Shown here: positions 28,927 to 36,172 of the stretch, piece by piece
How the letters are laid out: each line of letters begins with the position of its first letter
Position numbering within the stretch: the first letter of the stretch is position 1
Origin: Streptomyces sp. MUM 178J
Lineage (GTDB): Bacteria > Actinomycetota > Actinomycetes > Streptomycetales > Streptomycetaceae
Direction: 5' to 3'
Assembly: GCF_022414575.1 (NCBI RefSeq)
Contig: NZ_JADWYQ010000024.1
Location: forward strand, 42,350 to 106,349
Length of the DNA stretch: 64,000 nucleotides
The notes under the pieces: generated by a model
Databases searched by the model: none
Seen by the model: only the letters and a program-made list of their open reading frames with translations
What the model was told of the DNA's origin: nothing
Made by a program: the position numbers and the translations under genes

Positions 28927-29520
28927 ATGACCGTCGTAGAAGTCGACAGGATCGAGATGGCCGAAAGCAGCGACGAGCTCACCTTGGACATGCTGTTCGA
29001 GTGGCTCGAGAAGATGCCCGTCCCCGAGGGATACAAGACCGAGATCGTCGGGGGGCACATCTTCATGTCGCCGCAGCGGGACGTCCATTGGAACATCATC
29101 CGCCGGATCGTACGAGCCCTTGAGGACCAGTTCGGAATGGACGCCAAGGTCACGTCTGACGTCCGTATCGACTTCCCGGGTCACCTCAACGGCTTCGCCC
29201 CCGATGTGGCGCTGCTCAGTGACGAAGCCGAGAAGAGCGCACAGGGGCGCTGGAGCTACCAGGACGTGCAGTTCGTGGCCGAGGTCATCTCCAAGAACAC
29301 CGCCCTGAACGACTACGGCCCCAAGAAGACCGCCTACGCCGAGGCCAAGGTCCCCGCCTACCTCATCGTCAACCCCTACACCGGCAAGTGCGTGCTTCAC
29401 ACGACCCCCAAGAACGGCGACTACGACACCGACGCCAGGTTCACCTTCGGCGACGAGATCGACCTCACCCACACCCCCGCCGGCCTCACCCTCGCCACCG
29501 ACGGCTTCCCCCGGGATTGA
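28927..29520 (+). CDS. Uma2-family (DUF820) putative nuclease, second copy
   Basis: 197 aa with the same family layout as the gene at 17311 but well diverged: FAPDVALLSDEAE, then FVAEVISKNTALNDYGPKKTAYAEAKVPAYLIV, giving the D...ExS...K set. Role unknown. ATG 28927 follows GGGGAGGAGC. Three copies of an 11-bp repeat lie directly at its stop. Confidence 0.88.
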   Translation: MTVVEVDRIEMAESSDELTLDMLFEWLEKMPVPEGYKTEIVGGHIFMSPQRDVHWNIIRRIVRALEDQFGMDAKVTSDVRIDFPGHLNGFAPDVALLSDEAEKSAQGRWSYQDVQFVAEVISKNTALNDYGPKKTAYAEAKVPAYLIVNPYTGKCVLHTTPKNGDYDTDARFTFGDEIDLTHTPAGLTLATDGFPRD

Positions 29521-29550
29521 CATCCGACTGACATCCGACTGACATCCGCC
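29518..29550. repeat. 11-bp tandem repeat, 3 copies
   Basis: tgacatccgac repeated three times (one mismatch in the third), beginning at the Uma2 stop codon. Each unit contains a TGA, so any readthrough is stopped in successive frames. Confidence 0.85.
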
Positions 29551-29624
29551 CGACCGGCGCAGCTCGTCCGCGCCGCGCGCGTTCCCTTGCCTGGAGCGGA
29601 CTCCAAGGCGTTGGCTTGGCGTCC

Positions 29625-30623
29625 ATGAAGTACACGCAGCTCGGGCGTACGGGACTCAAGGTCAGCCGAATCGTCCTCGGGACGATGAACTTCGGGCCGC
29701 AGACCGACGAGGCGGACAGCCACACCATCATGGACGCCGCGCTCGACGCGGGGATCAATCTCGTCGACACCGCGAACGTGTACGGCTGGGGCGAGAACAA
29801 GGGCCGTACGGAAGAGATCATCGGCAACTGGTTCGCCAAGGGCGGCGACCGCCGGGACAAGGTCGTCCTCGCCACCAAGGTGTTCGGCAACATGGACACG
29901 GGCGGCGGCCGTCCCTGGCCCAATCACGACCGGCTCTCCGCGCTCAACATCCGTCGGGCCGTCGATGCGTCGCTGAAGCGGCTGAAGACCGACTACATCG
30001 ACCTGTACCAGTTCCACCACATCGACCGGCGCACGCCCGTCGACGAGATCTGGCAGGCCATGGACGTCCTGGTCCAACAGGGCAAGGTCCTCTATGTGGG
30101 GTCCAGCAACTTCCCGGGCTGGAAGATCGCGCAGATGAACGAGGCAGCCGGCCGCCGCGGCTCATACGGCCTGGTCAGCGAGCAGTGCCTGTACAACCTG
30201 GCCGAGCGGCGCGCCGAGATGGAGGTCATCCCGGCCGCGCGGGAGTACGGGCTGGGGGTCGTCCCCTGGTCGCCGCTGAGCGGCGGGCTGCTCGGCGGGG
30301 TGATCAGGAAGGAGCGTGAGGGCGGCGCGACCCGGTCCGGGGCCGGGCGCTCCGCTCAGGCTCTGGCGAACACCGAGGTGCGGGGGCAGATCCAGGCGTA
30401 CGAGGAGCTGCTCGGGGAGCACGGTCTGGATCCGGGCGAGACCGCGCTGGCCTGGCTGCTCACCCGGCCCGGGGTGACCGGCCCGATCGTCGGGCCGCGC
30501 ACCGCCGACCAGCTTGCCTCCGCACTGCGCGCGGTCGAGCTGGAACTGTCGGACACCGTGCTTGCGGCGCTGGACGAGATCTTCCCGGGGCCCGGGCCCG
30601 CTCCCGAGGCGTTCGCCTGGTGA
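29625..30623 (+). CDS. aldo/keto reductase
   Basis: 332-aa NADPH-dependent TIM-barrel reductase. Start MKYTQLGRTGLKVSR, then DTANVYGWGENKG carrying the catalytic Asp/Tyr, a Lys in LATKVFG, and His in YQFHHID; the cofactor segment GPIVGPRTADQL is near the C-terminus. ATG 29625 gives the normal family start. Closest general type is the YajO/voltage-gated-K-channel-beta-like AKRs. Substrate unknown. Confidence 0.93.
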   Translation: MKYTQLGRTGLKVSRIVLGTMNFGPQTDEADSHTIMDAALDAGINLVDTANVYGWGENKGRTEEIIGNWFAKGGDRRDKVVLATKVFGNMDTGGGRPWPNHDRLSALNIRRAVDASLKRLKTDYIDLYQFHHIDRRTPVDEIWQAMDVLVQQGKVLYVGSSNFPGWKIAQMNEAAGRRGSYGLVSEQCLYNLAERRAEMEVIPAAREYGLGVVPWSPLSGGLLGGVIRKEREGGATRSGAGRSAQALANTEVRGQIQAYEELLGEHGLDPGETALAWLLTRPGVTGPIVGPRTADQLASALRAVELELSDTVLAALDEIFPGPGPAPEAFAW

Positions 30624-30642
30624 GCAGTGCGGGCCGGCCGTC

Positions 30643-30812
30643 GAGCGCGGAGCGGCCGACCTGAGCGCGGGGCGGCCGACCTGAGCGCGGGGCGGGCGCA
30701 TGAACACAGGACGGCCGCATGAGCACAGGACGGCCGGTCAGAACGCGGGGCTGCCGCCAGAACACATAACAGTCGGCTGGATCACAGGACAGCCGCCGGA
30801 GCACGGGGCAGC
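30643..30812. repeat. degenerate 19-20-bp tandem repeats
   Basis: gagcgcgg(a/g)gcggccgacct occurs twice and a truncated third time (30643-30701), followed by ga(a/g)cacaggacggccg units (30702-30740) and more diverged copies to about 30812. The array fills the gap between the aldo/keto reductase gene and a short minus-strand ORF. No gene is supported inside it. Confidence 0.85.
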
Positions 30813-30814
30813 CG

Positions 30815-30898
30815 TCAGAGCACCGACGCCACCGCGATGATCGCGAACATCAGCACAAGCGCACCGGCCATGATCCGGTTCCGGGTCTTCGGGTCCAC
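30815..30898 (-). CDS. 27-aa predicted membrane peptide
   Basis: GTG 30898 to TGA 30815: MDPKTRNRIMAG followed by a single hydrophobic helix (ALVLMFAIIAVASVL). A basic start and one transmembrane helix ending the protein are features of real small membrane proteins of Streptomyces. Ribosome site is weak, so the call is tentative. Function unknown. Confidence 0.5.
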   Translation of the reverse strand: MDPKTRNRIMAGALVLMFAIIAVASVL

Positions 30899-30955
30899 GC
30901 TTCGAGATTAACCGCACCGGTCCCGCTCCTTCCCCGGAGGGGCGGGGCAGCGCAA

Positions 30956-31519
30956 TCAGCGGCCCAGCTCCCACTCGCCCACGGTCTCGTACCGCGGCCG
31001 CGCGCCCGGGGCTCCGCCCCTCGGCAGATTGCTGCGGACGAGAGCCAGCCGGGCCACCTCCCACGGCTCGCCCTCGAAGCCCTCCAGCGCCGTGACGTAC
31101 GGTCGCAGGTCGGCGTCGAAGCGGGCGCGTGCGATCGTCAGATGGGCCTGGTAGCGGCGGTGTTCGTCCATGGGCACGCCTGCGCGGCGCGCGGCCGCGT
31201 CGGAGCGTTCCGCGAGGAGCCGCAGCTCGTCGAGGCCGCCGGCCGCGCCGATCCACAGCGCCCGTTTGCCGAACCGTCCGCCGCCGTGCGCGCGCAGCGC
31301 GAAGGGTGTGCTCCGGTGCGCCGCCCGGGACAGCCGCTCGTGCAGCTCCGGCAGCAGCCTGTCCTCCACTTCCCCCATGAAGGCGAGCGTGTAGTGCCAG
31401 CCCTCCGCGGTGCTCCAGCGCAGGTCGTCCGCGCCCGGGAGGGATCTCAACCGGTCGACGGCGCGGCCGACTTCGTCCAGCGCCGCGGGGGGAGGCAGTA
31501 CGGCGGTGAAGAGTCTCAT
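30956..31519 (-). CDS. thpR: RNA 2',3'-cyclic phosphodiesterase
   Basis: 187-aa 2H-phosphoesterase that opens 2',3'-cyclic phosphates on RNA ends. Both catalytic HxT/Sx motifs are present: HYTLAF (about residues 42-47) and HLTIAR (about 125-130). Start MRLFTAVLPP at ATG 31519 is the family start; longer readings run into tandem repeats. Confidence 0.92.
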   Translation of the reverse strand: MRLFTAVLPPPAALDEVGRAVDRLRSLPGADDLRWSTAEGWHYTLAFMGEVEDRLLPELHERLSRAAHRSTPFALRAHGGGRFGKRALWIGAAGGLDELRLLAERSDAAARRAGVPMDEHRRYQAHLTIARARFDADLRPYVTALEGFEGEPWEVARLALVRSNLPRGGAPGARPRYETVGEWELGR

Positions 31520-31734
31520 AGGGCGAGTCTCCCACCGCCGCCGGGGCCTGCGGCACCGCGCGTCGGGCAGCCGCGTGCCGGGCTCGGCGCCCCGCTCCCG
31601 CCCGGCCCCTCGCCCGCAGGCCCCACGCCGCCGCGGCGCGCGGCGCCTGCGCCCACGGGCTTCGGCCATGGGCTGCGGCCGCGAGCTGCGGTGCTTCAAG
31701 CGGGCCGCGACCGCCCTCTGGACGTCGCCCCTGC

Positions 31735-31875
31735 GGTCCACCGGGCCGCCGGGCCTCCGGACGGGGCTCCGGACAGGGCTCCGGACAGGGCTCCGGTCCA
31801 CCGGGCCTCCGGACGGGGCTCCGGGCGGGGCTCCGGTCCACCGGGCGTCCGGGCCTCCGGGTGGGGCTCCGGTCC
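31735..31875. repeat. GC-rich minisatellite upstream of thpR
   Basis: Nested tandem repeats: 12-bp units of ggctccggacag type and a larger ggtccaccgggc-containing unit repeated about three times. They lie in the 31520-31926 gap between thpR and the MFS gene, in which no gene is visible. The translated six-frame peptides are low complexity and not credible. Confidence 0.85.
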
Positions 31876-31926
31876 GTCGATCCGCCGGTCCGCCGCGTCA
31901 GGCAGGCCGACCGGCCGGGAACACGG

Positions 31927-33312
31927 TCACGCCGCCGGCGTCAGCTCTTCCGCCGGTTCCCGCGCGGGCTGCTCCTCGGCGGTGCGGGGGTCACGGGGTA
32001 CGAAACGCACATGCGGGCGGACACCAGGGCGCAGGTCCACCTTGAGCCGCAGACCGCCCACACGGGCCAGGATCAGGCCCACGCACACCGCCGCGAGCAG
32101 TGAGACCGCGCCGCCCGCCGCGAAGCCGACACGTGGGCCGAAGGTGTCGGTGATCCAGCCGACCAGCGGTGCGCCGATCGGCGTGCCGCCGATGAAGACC
32201 ATCATGAACAGGCTCATCACCCGTCCCCGCATCTGCGGGTCCGTCGCCATCTGGAGGCTGGAGTTGGCCGTGACGTTCACGGTCAGGCCGAACACCCCGA
32301 GGGGGGCCATCAGCGCCGCGAAGACCCAGAAGGCGGGCGCGAACGCGGTCACGATCTCCAGCAGGCCGAAGATCAGCGCCGCGCCGACCAGGATGCGCAG
32401 CCGCGAGGCGCCGCGACGGGCGGCGAGCAGCGCGCCCGTCAGCGAGCCGGCCGCCATCAGTGTGTTGAGCAGGCCGTAGGCGCCCGCTCCCGAGTGGTAC
32501 ACGTCGTCGACGAAGGCCGTCAGCCAGATGGGGAAGTTGAAGCCGAAGGTGCCGATGAAGCCGACGAGGACGATCGGCCAGATCAGCTCGGGCCGCCCGG
32601 CGACATAGGCGAGCCCTTCGCGCAGCTGGCCCTTGCCGCGCGGCGCGCGCCGGGCCTTGTGGAGTTCGGCGGACCGCATCATCAGCAGGCCCGTGATGGG
32701 CGCGAGGAAGGACAGGCCGTTGAGGAGGAAGGCGTACCCGCTGCCGACGGCGGTGATCAGTACGCCGGCGACGGCGGGCCCGACGAGCCGGGCGGACTGG
32801 AAGTTGGCGGAGTTCAGGCTGACCGCGTTGGGCAGCTGCTCCGGGCCGACCATCTCGGAGACGAACGACTGGCGCGCGGGGTTGTCGACGACGGTGACGA
32901 GGCCGAGGAGGAAGGCGGTCAGATAGACGTGCCAGACCTGGACATGGCCGCTGAGGGTGAGGCCGGCGAGGGCGAGGCCGGTCAGGGCCATCGCGGACTG
33001 GGTGGCCAGCAGCAGTGGCCGCTTGGGCAGCCGGTCGGCGAGGACTCCGCCGTACAGGCCGAAGAGCAGCATCGGAAGGAACTGCAGCGCGATGGTGATG
33101 CCGACGGCCGATGCGGAGCCGGTGAGGGTGAGCACCAGCCAGTCCTGTGCGATGCGCTGCATCCAGGTGCCGGTGTTGGAGATGACCTGCCCGGTGGCGA
33201 AGAGCCGGTAGTTGCGGATCTTCAGCGAGCTGAACATCGAGGTTCGGTCGGCGGTGGGTGTCGTCGTAGGGGCAGGTGCGGGTGCGGAGTCTGCTCCGGG
33301 TCCCGTACGCAA
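31927..33312 (-). CDS. MFS transporter (Enterobactin/Bug-type efflux)
   Basis: About 461 aa with twelve hydrophobic helices; SSLKIRNYRLFATGQVISNTG starts the first helix region, FGLYGGVLADRLPKRP is the loop 2-3 motif A, and FVSEMVGPEQLPNAVSLNS is typical of the EntS-like subfamily of exporters. TTG 33312 is chosen because GGGAGG lies upstream; ATG 33237, directly before the conserved domain, is an alternative. The upstream MarR gene ends 33 bp before on the same strand, so both are probably co-transcribed and the MarR represses efflux. Confidence 0.9.
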   Translation of the reverse strand: MRTGPGADSAPAPAPTTTPTADRTSMFSSLKIRNYRLFATGQVISNTGTWMQRIAQDWLVLTLTGSASAVGITIALQFLPMLLFGLYGGVLADRLPKRPLLLATQSAMALTGLALAGLTLSGHVQVWHVYLTAFLLGLVTVVDNPARQSFVSEMVGPEQLPNAVSLNSANFQSARLVGPAVAGVLITAVGSGYAFLLNGLSFLAPITGLLMMRSAELHKARRAPRGKGQLREGLAYVAGRPELIWPIVLVGFIGTFGFNFPIWLTAFVDDVYHSGAGAYGLLNTLMAAGSLTGALLAARRGASRLRILVGAALIFGLLEIVTAFAPAFWVFAALMAPLGVFGLTVNVTANSSLQMATDPQMRGRVMSLFMMVFIGGTPIGAPLVGWITDTFGPRVGFAAGGAVSLLAAVCVGLILARVGGLRLKVDLRPGVRPHVRFVPRDPRTAEEQPAREPAEELTPAA

Positions 33313-33344
33313 AAGGGTTCGCCTCCCAGGGTGTCGGCGGCTGC

Positions 33345-33782
33345 TTACATGTGCGCGAGCTTCTCCAGTACGGGTGCGGCCTCGCGGAGCTTGGCCCACT
33401 CGTCCTCGTCCAGGCCGTCGGCGAGGGCGGCCAGCCAGGCGTTCCGCTTGCGGCGGGACTCCTCAAGCATGGCCTCGGCCTGCTCGGTCTGGCTGACCAC
33501 CTTCTGCCGGCGGTCGTCGGGATGCGGCTCCAGCCGGACCAGTCCCTTGGCCTCCAGCAGCGCCACGATCCGGGTCATGGACGGCGGCTGGACGTGCTCC
33601 TTGCGGGCCAGCTCTCCGGGAGTGGCGGAACCGCAGCGGGCGAGGGTGCCGAGCACCGACATCTCGGTCGGGCTCAGCGATTCGTCGACGCGCTGGTGCT
33701 TGAGGCGTCGGCCCAGCCGCATCACGGCCGAGCGGAGGGAGTTCACGGCGGCCGCGTCGTCGCCGTGGTTCAGGTCAGGCAT
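33345..33782 (-). CDS. MarR-family regulator of the adjacent MFS exporter
   Basis: 145 aa. Winged helix at about residues 37-95: LSPTEMSVLGTLARCGSATPGELARKEHV, recognition segment PPSMTRIVALLEAKGLV, wing PHPDDRRQKVV. First gene of a two-gene unit with the MFS exporter. A TTAG-N5-CTAA inverted repeat lies about 20 bp upstream of its start. Confidence 0.93.
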   Translation of the reverse strand: MPDLNHGDDAAAVNSLRSAVMRLGRRLKHQRVDESLSPTEMSVLGTLARCGSATPGELARKEHVQPPSMTRIVALLEAKGLVRLEPHPDDRRQKVVSQTEQAEAMLEESRRKRNAWLAALADGLDEDEWAKLREAAPVLEKLAHM

Positions 33783-33786
33783 AGTC

Positions 33787-33814
33787 CTTAGGGTAGCTCA
33801 TTAGTCAGCCTAAG
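33787..33814. promoter_or_regulatory. inverted repeats upstream of marR-MFS unit
   Basis: cttagg (33787-33792) pairs with cctaag (33809-33814), and ttag-tcagc-ctaa (33801-33813) is a tighter inverted repeat within the same AT-rich patch, 5-32 bp from the MarR ATG. Probable autoregulatory MarR site. Confidence 0.6.
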
Positions 33815-33910
33815 AATAGTCGTGTTATTGCCGTCACGTGTCACTCGTCCGAGTGAGCCACATCCGGAAAGTGACGCCACCCGTGTGGTGCACTGGCCAC
33901 CCTGGCCGAC

Positions 33911-34141
33911 ATGGGATGCATGGGATCGGCATCGGGATCGACATCGACGGTGCTCAGCCTGCGGATAGACGAAGAGCTGCTCGACCGGCTCCGGCAGCAT
34001 GCCGCCAGACGCGGGGCGAGCGTCCAGGACTACGTCCTCCGGACGCTCGCCCGCGTCGATTTCGACGAGCGCTTCCACGCCGCCGTCGACGAGACGGAGA
34101 AGTTCTACGGCGACGCTCCGACGGCGACGACCACGAAATAA
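33911..34141 (+). CDS. ribbon-helix-helix (CopG/antitoxin-like) protein
   Basis: 76 aa; core VLSLRIDEELLDRLRQHAARRG followed by SVQDYVLRTLARVDF is a typical RHH DNA-binding or antitoxin N-domain (strand of alternating hydrophobics, then two helices). No toxin gene adjoins it, so it is an orphan antitoxin or a small regulator. The start could be ATG 33911, ATG 33920 or the GTG before LSLRID. Confidence 0.7.
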   Translation: MGCMGSASGSTSTVLSLRIDEELLDRLRQHAARRGASVQDYVLRTLARVDFDERFHAAVDETEKFYGDAPTATTTK

Positions 34142-34196
34142 GCCTGGGCCCGATCCCCACAACGCGAGACCGGGCCCCACGGTATGAGACCGGGCC

Positions 34197-35681
34197 CTAC
34201 GACGTGAGACCGAGCGCCGGCATCACGTAGTAGAAGGCGAACACCGCCGACACGGCGTACATGGCGACGGGCACCTCACGCCCCCGGCCCGCCGCCAGCC
34301 GCAGCACGCTGAAGGCGATGAAGCCGATCCCGATCCCGTTGGTGATCGAGTACGTGAACGGCATCATCACCATGGCCAGGAACGCCGGCACGGCGATGGT
34401 GAAGTCGCCCCAGTCGATGTCCCGCACCGAACCGGCCAGGATCAGAAAGCCCACGGCCACCAGGGCGGGCGTCGCCGCCTGCGAGGGCACCATGGTGGCC
34501 AGCGGGGTCAGGAACAGCGCCAGCGAGAAGAGCCCGCCGGTGACCACGGACGCCAGGCCCGTGCGCGCGCCTTCGCCGACGCCCGCCGTGGACTCCACGA
34601 AGCAGGTGGTCGCGGACGAGGAGCTCGCGCCGCCCGAGGCGACCGCCAGACCGTCCACCAGCAGGACCTTGTTGATGCCGGGGACGTTGCCGTCCTCGTC
34701 CATCAGCTTCGCCTCGTCGCCGACGGCGAGGATGGTGCCCATCGCGTCGAAGAAGCACGACAGCAGCACGGTGAAGACGAACAGCAGGCCGGTCAGCAGC
34801 CCCACCTTCTCGAAGCCGCCGAACAGGCTCACCTGGCCGAGCAGCCCGAAGTCCGGGGAGGCGACCGGACTGCCCGGCCACTCGGGCGTGGTCAGTCCCC
34901 AGGCCCCCTCCGGCAGATCCGCGGCCAGCTGGACGGCGGCCGCGACGGCCGTCATCGCCACGATGGAGATCAGGATCGCACCCGGCGCCTTGCGGATGAT
35001 CAGTGCGAGCGTCAGCAGCACGCCGACGACGAAGACGAGGACCGGCCAGCCGCCCAGATGGCCGTCCGGGCCCAGCTGGAGCGGGACGACGGTGTCGGCG
35101 TCGTCCGGGATGCGGGAGACGAAGCCGGAGTCCACCAGGCCGATCAGCATGATGAACAGGCCGATGCCGATCGCGATGCCCTTGCGCAGACCGAGCGGCA
35201 CGGCGTTCATCACCCGCTCGCGCAGTCCGGTGGCCACCAGCAGCATCACGGCGAAGCCCGCCAGCACCACCATGCCCATGGCGTCCGGCCAGGACATCCG
35301 AGGCGCGAGCTGGAGGGCGACGACGGTGTTCACCCCGAGGCCGGCCGCGAGCGCGACCGGAACATTGCCGATGACGCCCATGAGCAGCGTGGTGAAGGCG
35401 GCGGTGATCACCGTGGCGGTGACCAGCTGGCCGCCGTCGAGGTAGTTCTCGTGCACGTCGTGCGCGCTGCCGAGAATGATCGGATTCAGCACGATGATGT
35501 ACGCCATCGCGAAGAACGTGGCGAACCCGCCGCGCACCTCGCGGCCGAAGGTGGAGCCGCGCTCGGAGACCCGGAAATAGCGGTCGAGCGCGACGCCGAG
35601 GCGGCCGCGACCGGAGCCCGGCTGCCGCTGCGGCTGCGGAGACTGCCGACCGTCCGCAGGGGCAGTGGCCGTGGGGGTCAT
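34197..35681 (-). CDS. AzgA-type purine (adenine/guanine/hypoxanthine) permease
   Basis: 494-aa nucleobase-cation symporter 2 protein, AzgA branch. Recognised by RYFRVSERGSTFGREVRGGF at the N-terminus leading to TFFAMAYIIVLNPIILG, the GVNTVVAL segment in helix 3 and SSATTCFVESTAGVGEGARTG before helix 8-9; about 13 hydrophobic helices. ATG 35681 has a GAGG ribosome site; the upstream residues in the longer reading lack family similarity. Confidence 0.93.
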   Translation of the reverse strand: MTPTATAPADGRQSPQPQRQPGSGRGRLGVALDRYFRVSERGSTFGREVRGGFATFFAMAYIIVLNPIILGSAHDVHENYLDGGQLVTATVITAAFTTLLMGVIGNVPVALAAGLGVNTVVALQLAPRMSWPDAMGMVVLAGFAVMLLVATGLRERVMNAVPLGLRKGIAIGIGLFIMLIGLVDSGFVSRIPDDADTVVPLQLGPDGHLGGWPVLVFVVGVLLTLALIIRKAPGAILISIVAMTAVAAAVQLAADLPEGAWGLTTPEWPGSPVASPDFGLLGQVSLFGGFEKVGLLTGLLFVFTVLLSCFFDAMGTILAVGDEAKLMDEDGNVPGINKVLLVDGLAVASGGASSSSATTCFVESTAGVGEGARTGLASVVTGGLFSLALFLTPLATMVPSQAATPALVAVGFLILAGSVRDIDWGDFTIAVPAFLAMVMMPFTYSITNGIGIGFIAFSVLRLAAGRGREVPVAMYAVSAVFAFYYVMPALGLTS

Positions 35682-35822
35682 ACGGGAACCTCGTCGATGC
35701 TCTGTTCGGCTGTTCATACGAACGCAAGGGGTCGGACGCAAACCGTTTCAGTATGAACACATAAATGAGAGAGCGGTATCTCCGCGCGTAGACCCATCGT
35801 GGGTACCCACTACGCTGAGCGC

Positions 35823-36119
35823 ATGGCTGGATTTCTGAAGTGGACGCCCGAGCACGAGGCGCCAGAGCCGCTGGAAGGGCCCGTCGTCGCCACCATCACC
35901 GGCGGCACGATCCTGTGGTTCGTCCTCTTCCTCGTGCAGGTCCCCTTCTACGGCTGGTTCGACGACCGCGATCTGACCTGGTGGGTGTGGACGTGCCTGG
36001 CCGGCGCGGGCCTGGGCCTCATCGGCATCTGGTACGTACGCAAGCGGGACGCCGCGATCAAGCGCGCACAGGCCGGGCGCGTACCCCCCGAGGACGATAT
36101 GTCTCCTCCCGCAGTCTGA
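35823..36119 (+). CDS. DUF2530-type small membrane protein
   Basis: 98 aa with two hydrophobic helices (GGTILWFVLFLVQVPFYGWF and WTCLAGAGLGLIGIWYVRK) and Arg/Lys-rich C-terminus; matches the actinobacterial DUF2530 pattern. Function unknown. ATG 35823. Confidence 0.85.
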   Translation: MAGFLKWTPEHEAPEPLEGPVVATITGGTILWFVLFLVQVPFYGWFDDRDLTWWVWTCLAGAGLGLIGIWYVRKRDAAIKRAQAGRVPPEDDMSPPAV

Positions 36120-36172
36120 AGTTCACCCCGCTCGGGCGGTGAACCACGGCAACCGCCCTTACCGTCAGAACC

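Noticed and set aside
31738..31841. RSPVRSPVRRPGG repeat protein on the minus strand
   Set aside because: Arises only from translating the minisatellite upstream of thpR; the conserved enzyme begins at ATG 31519.
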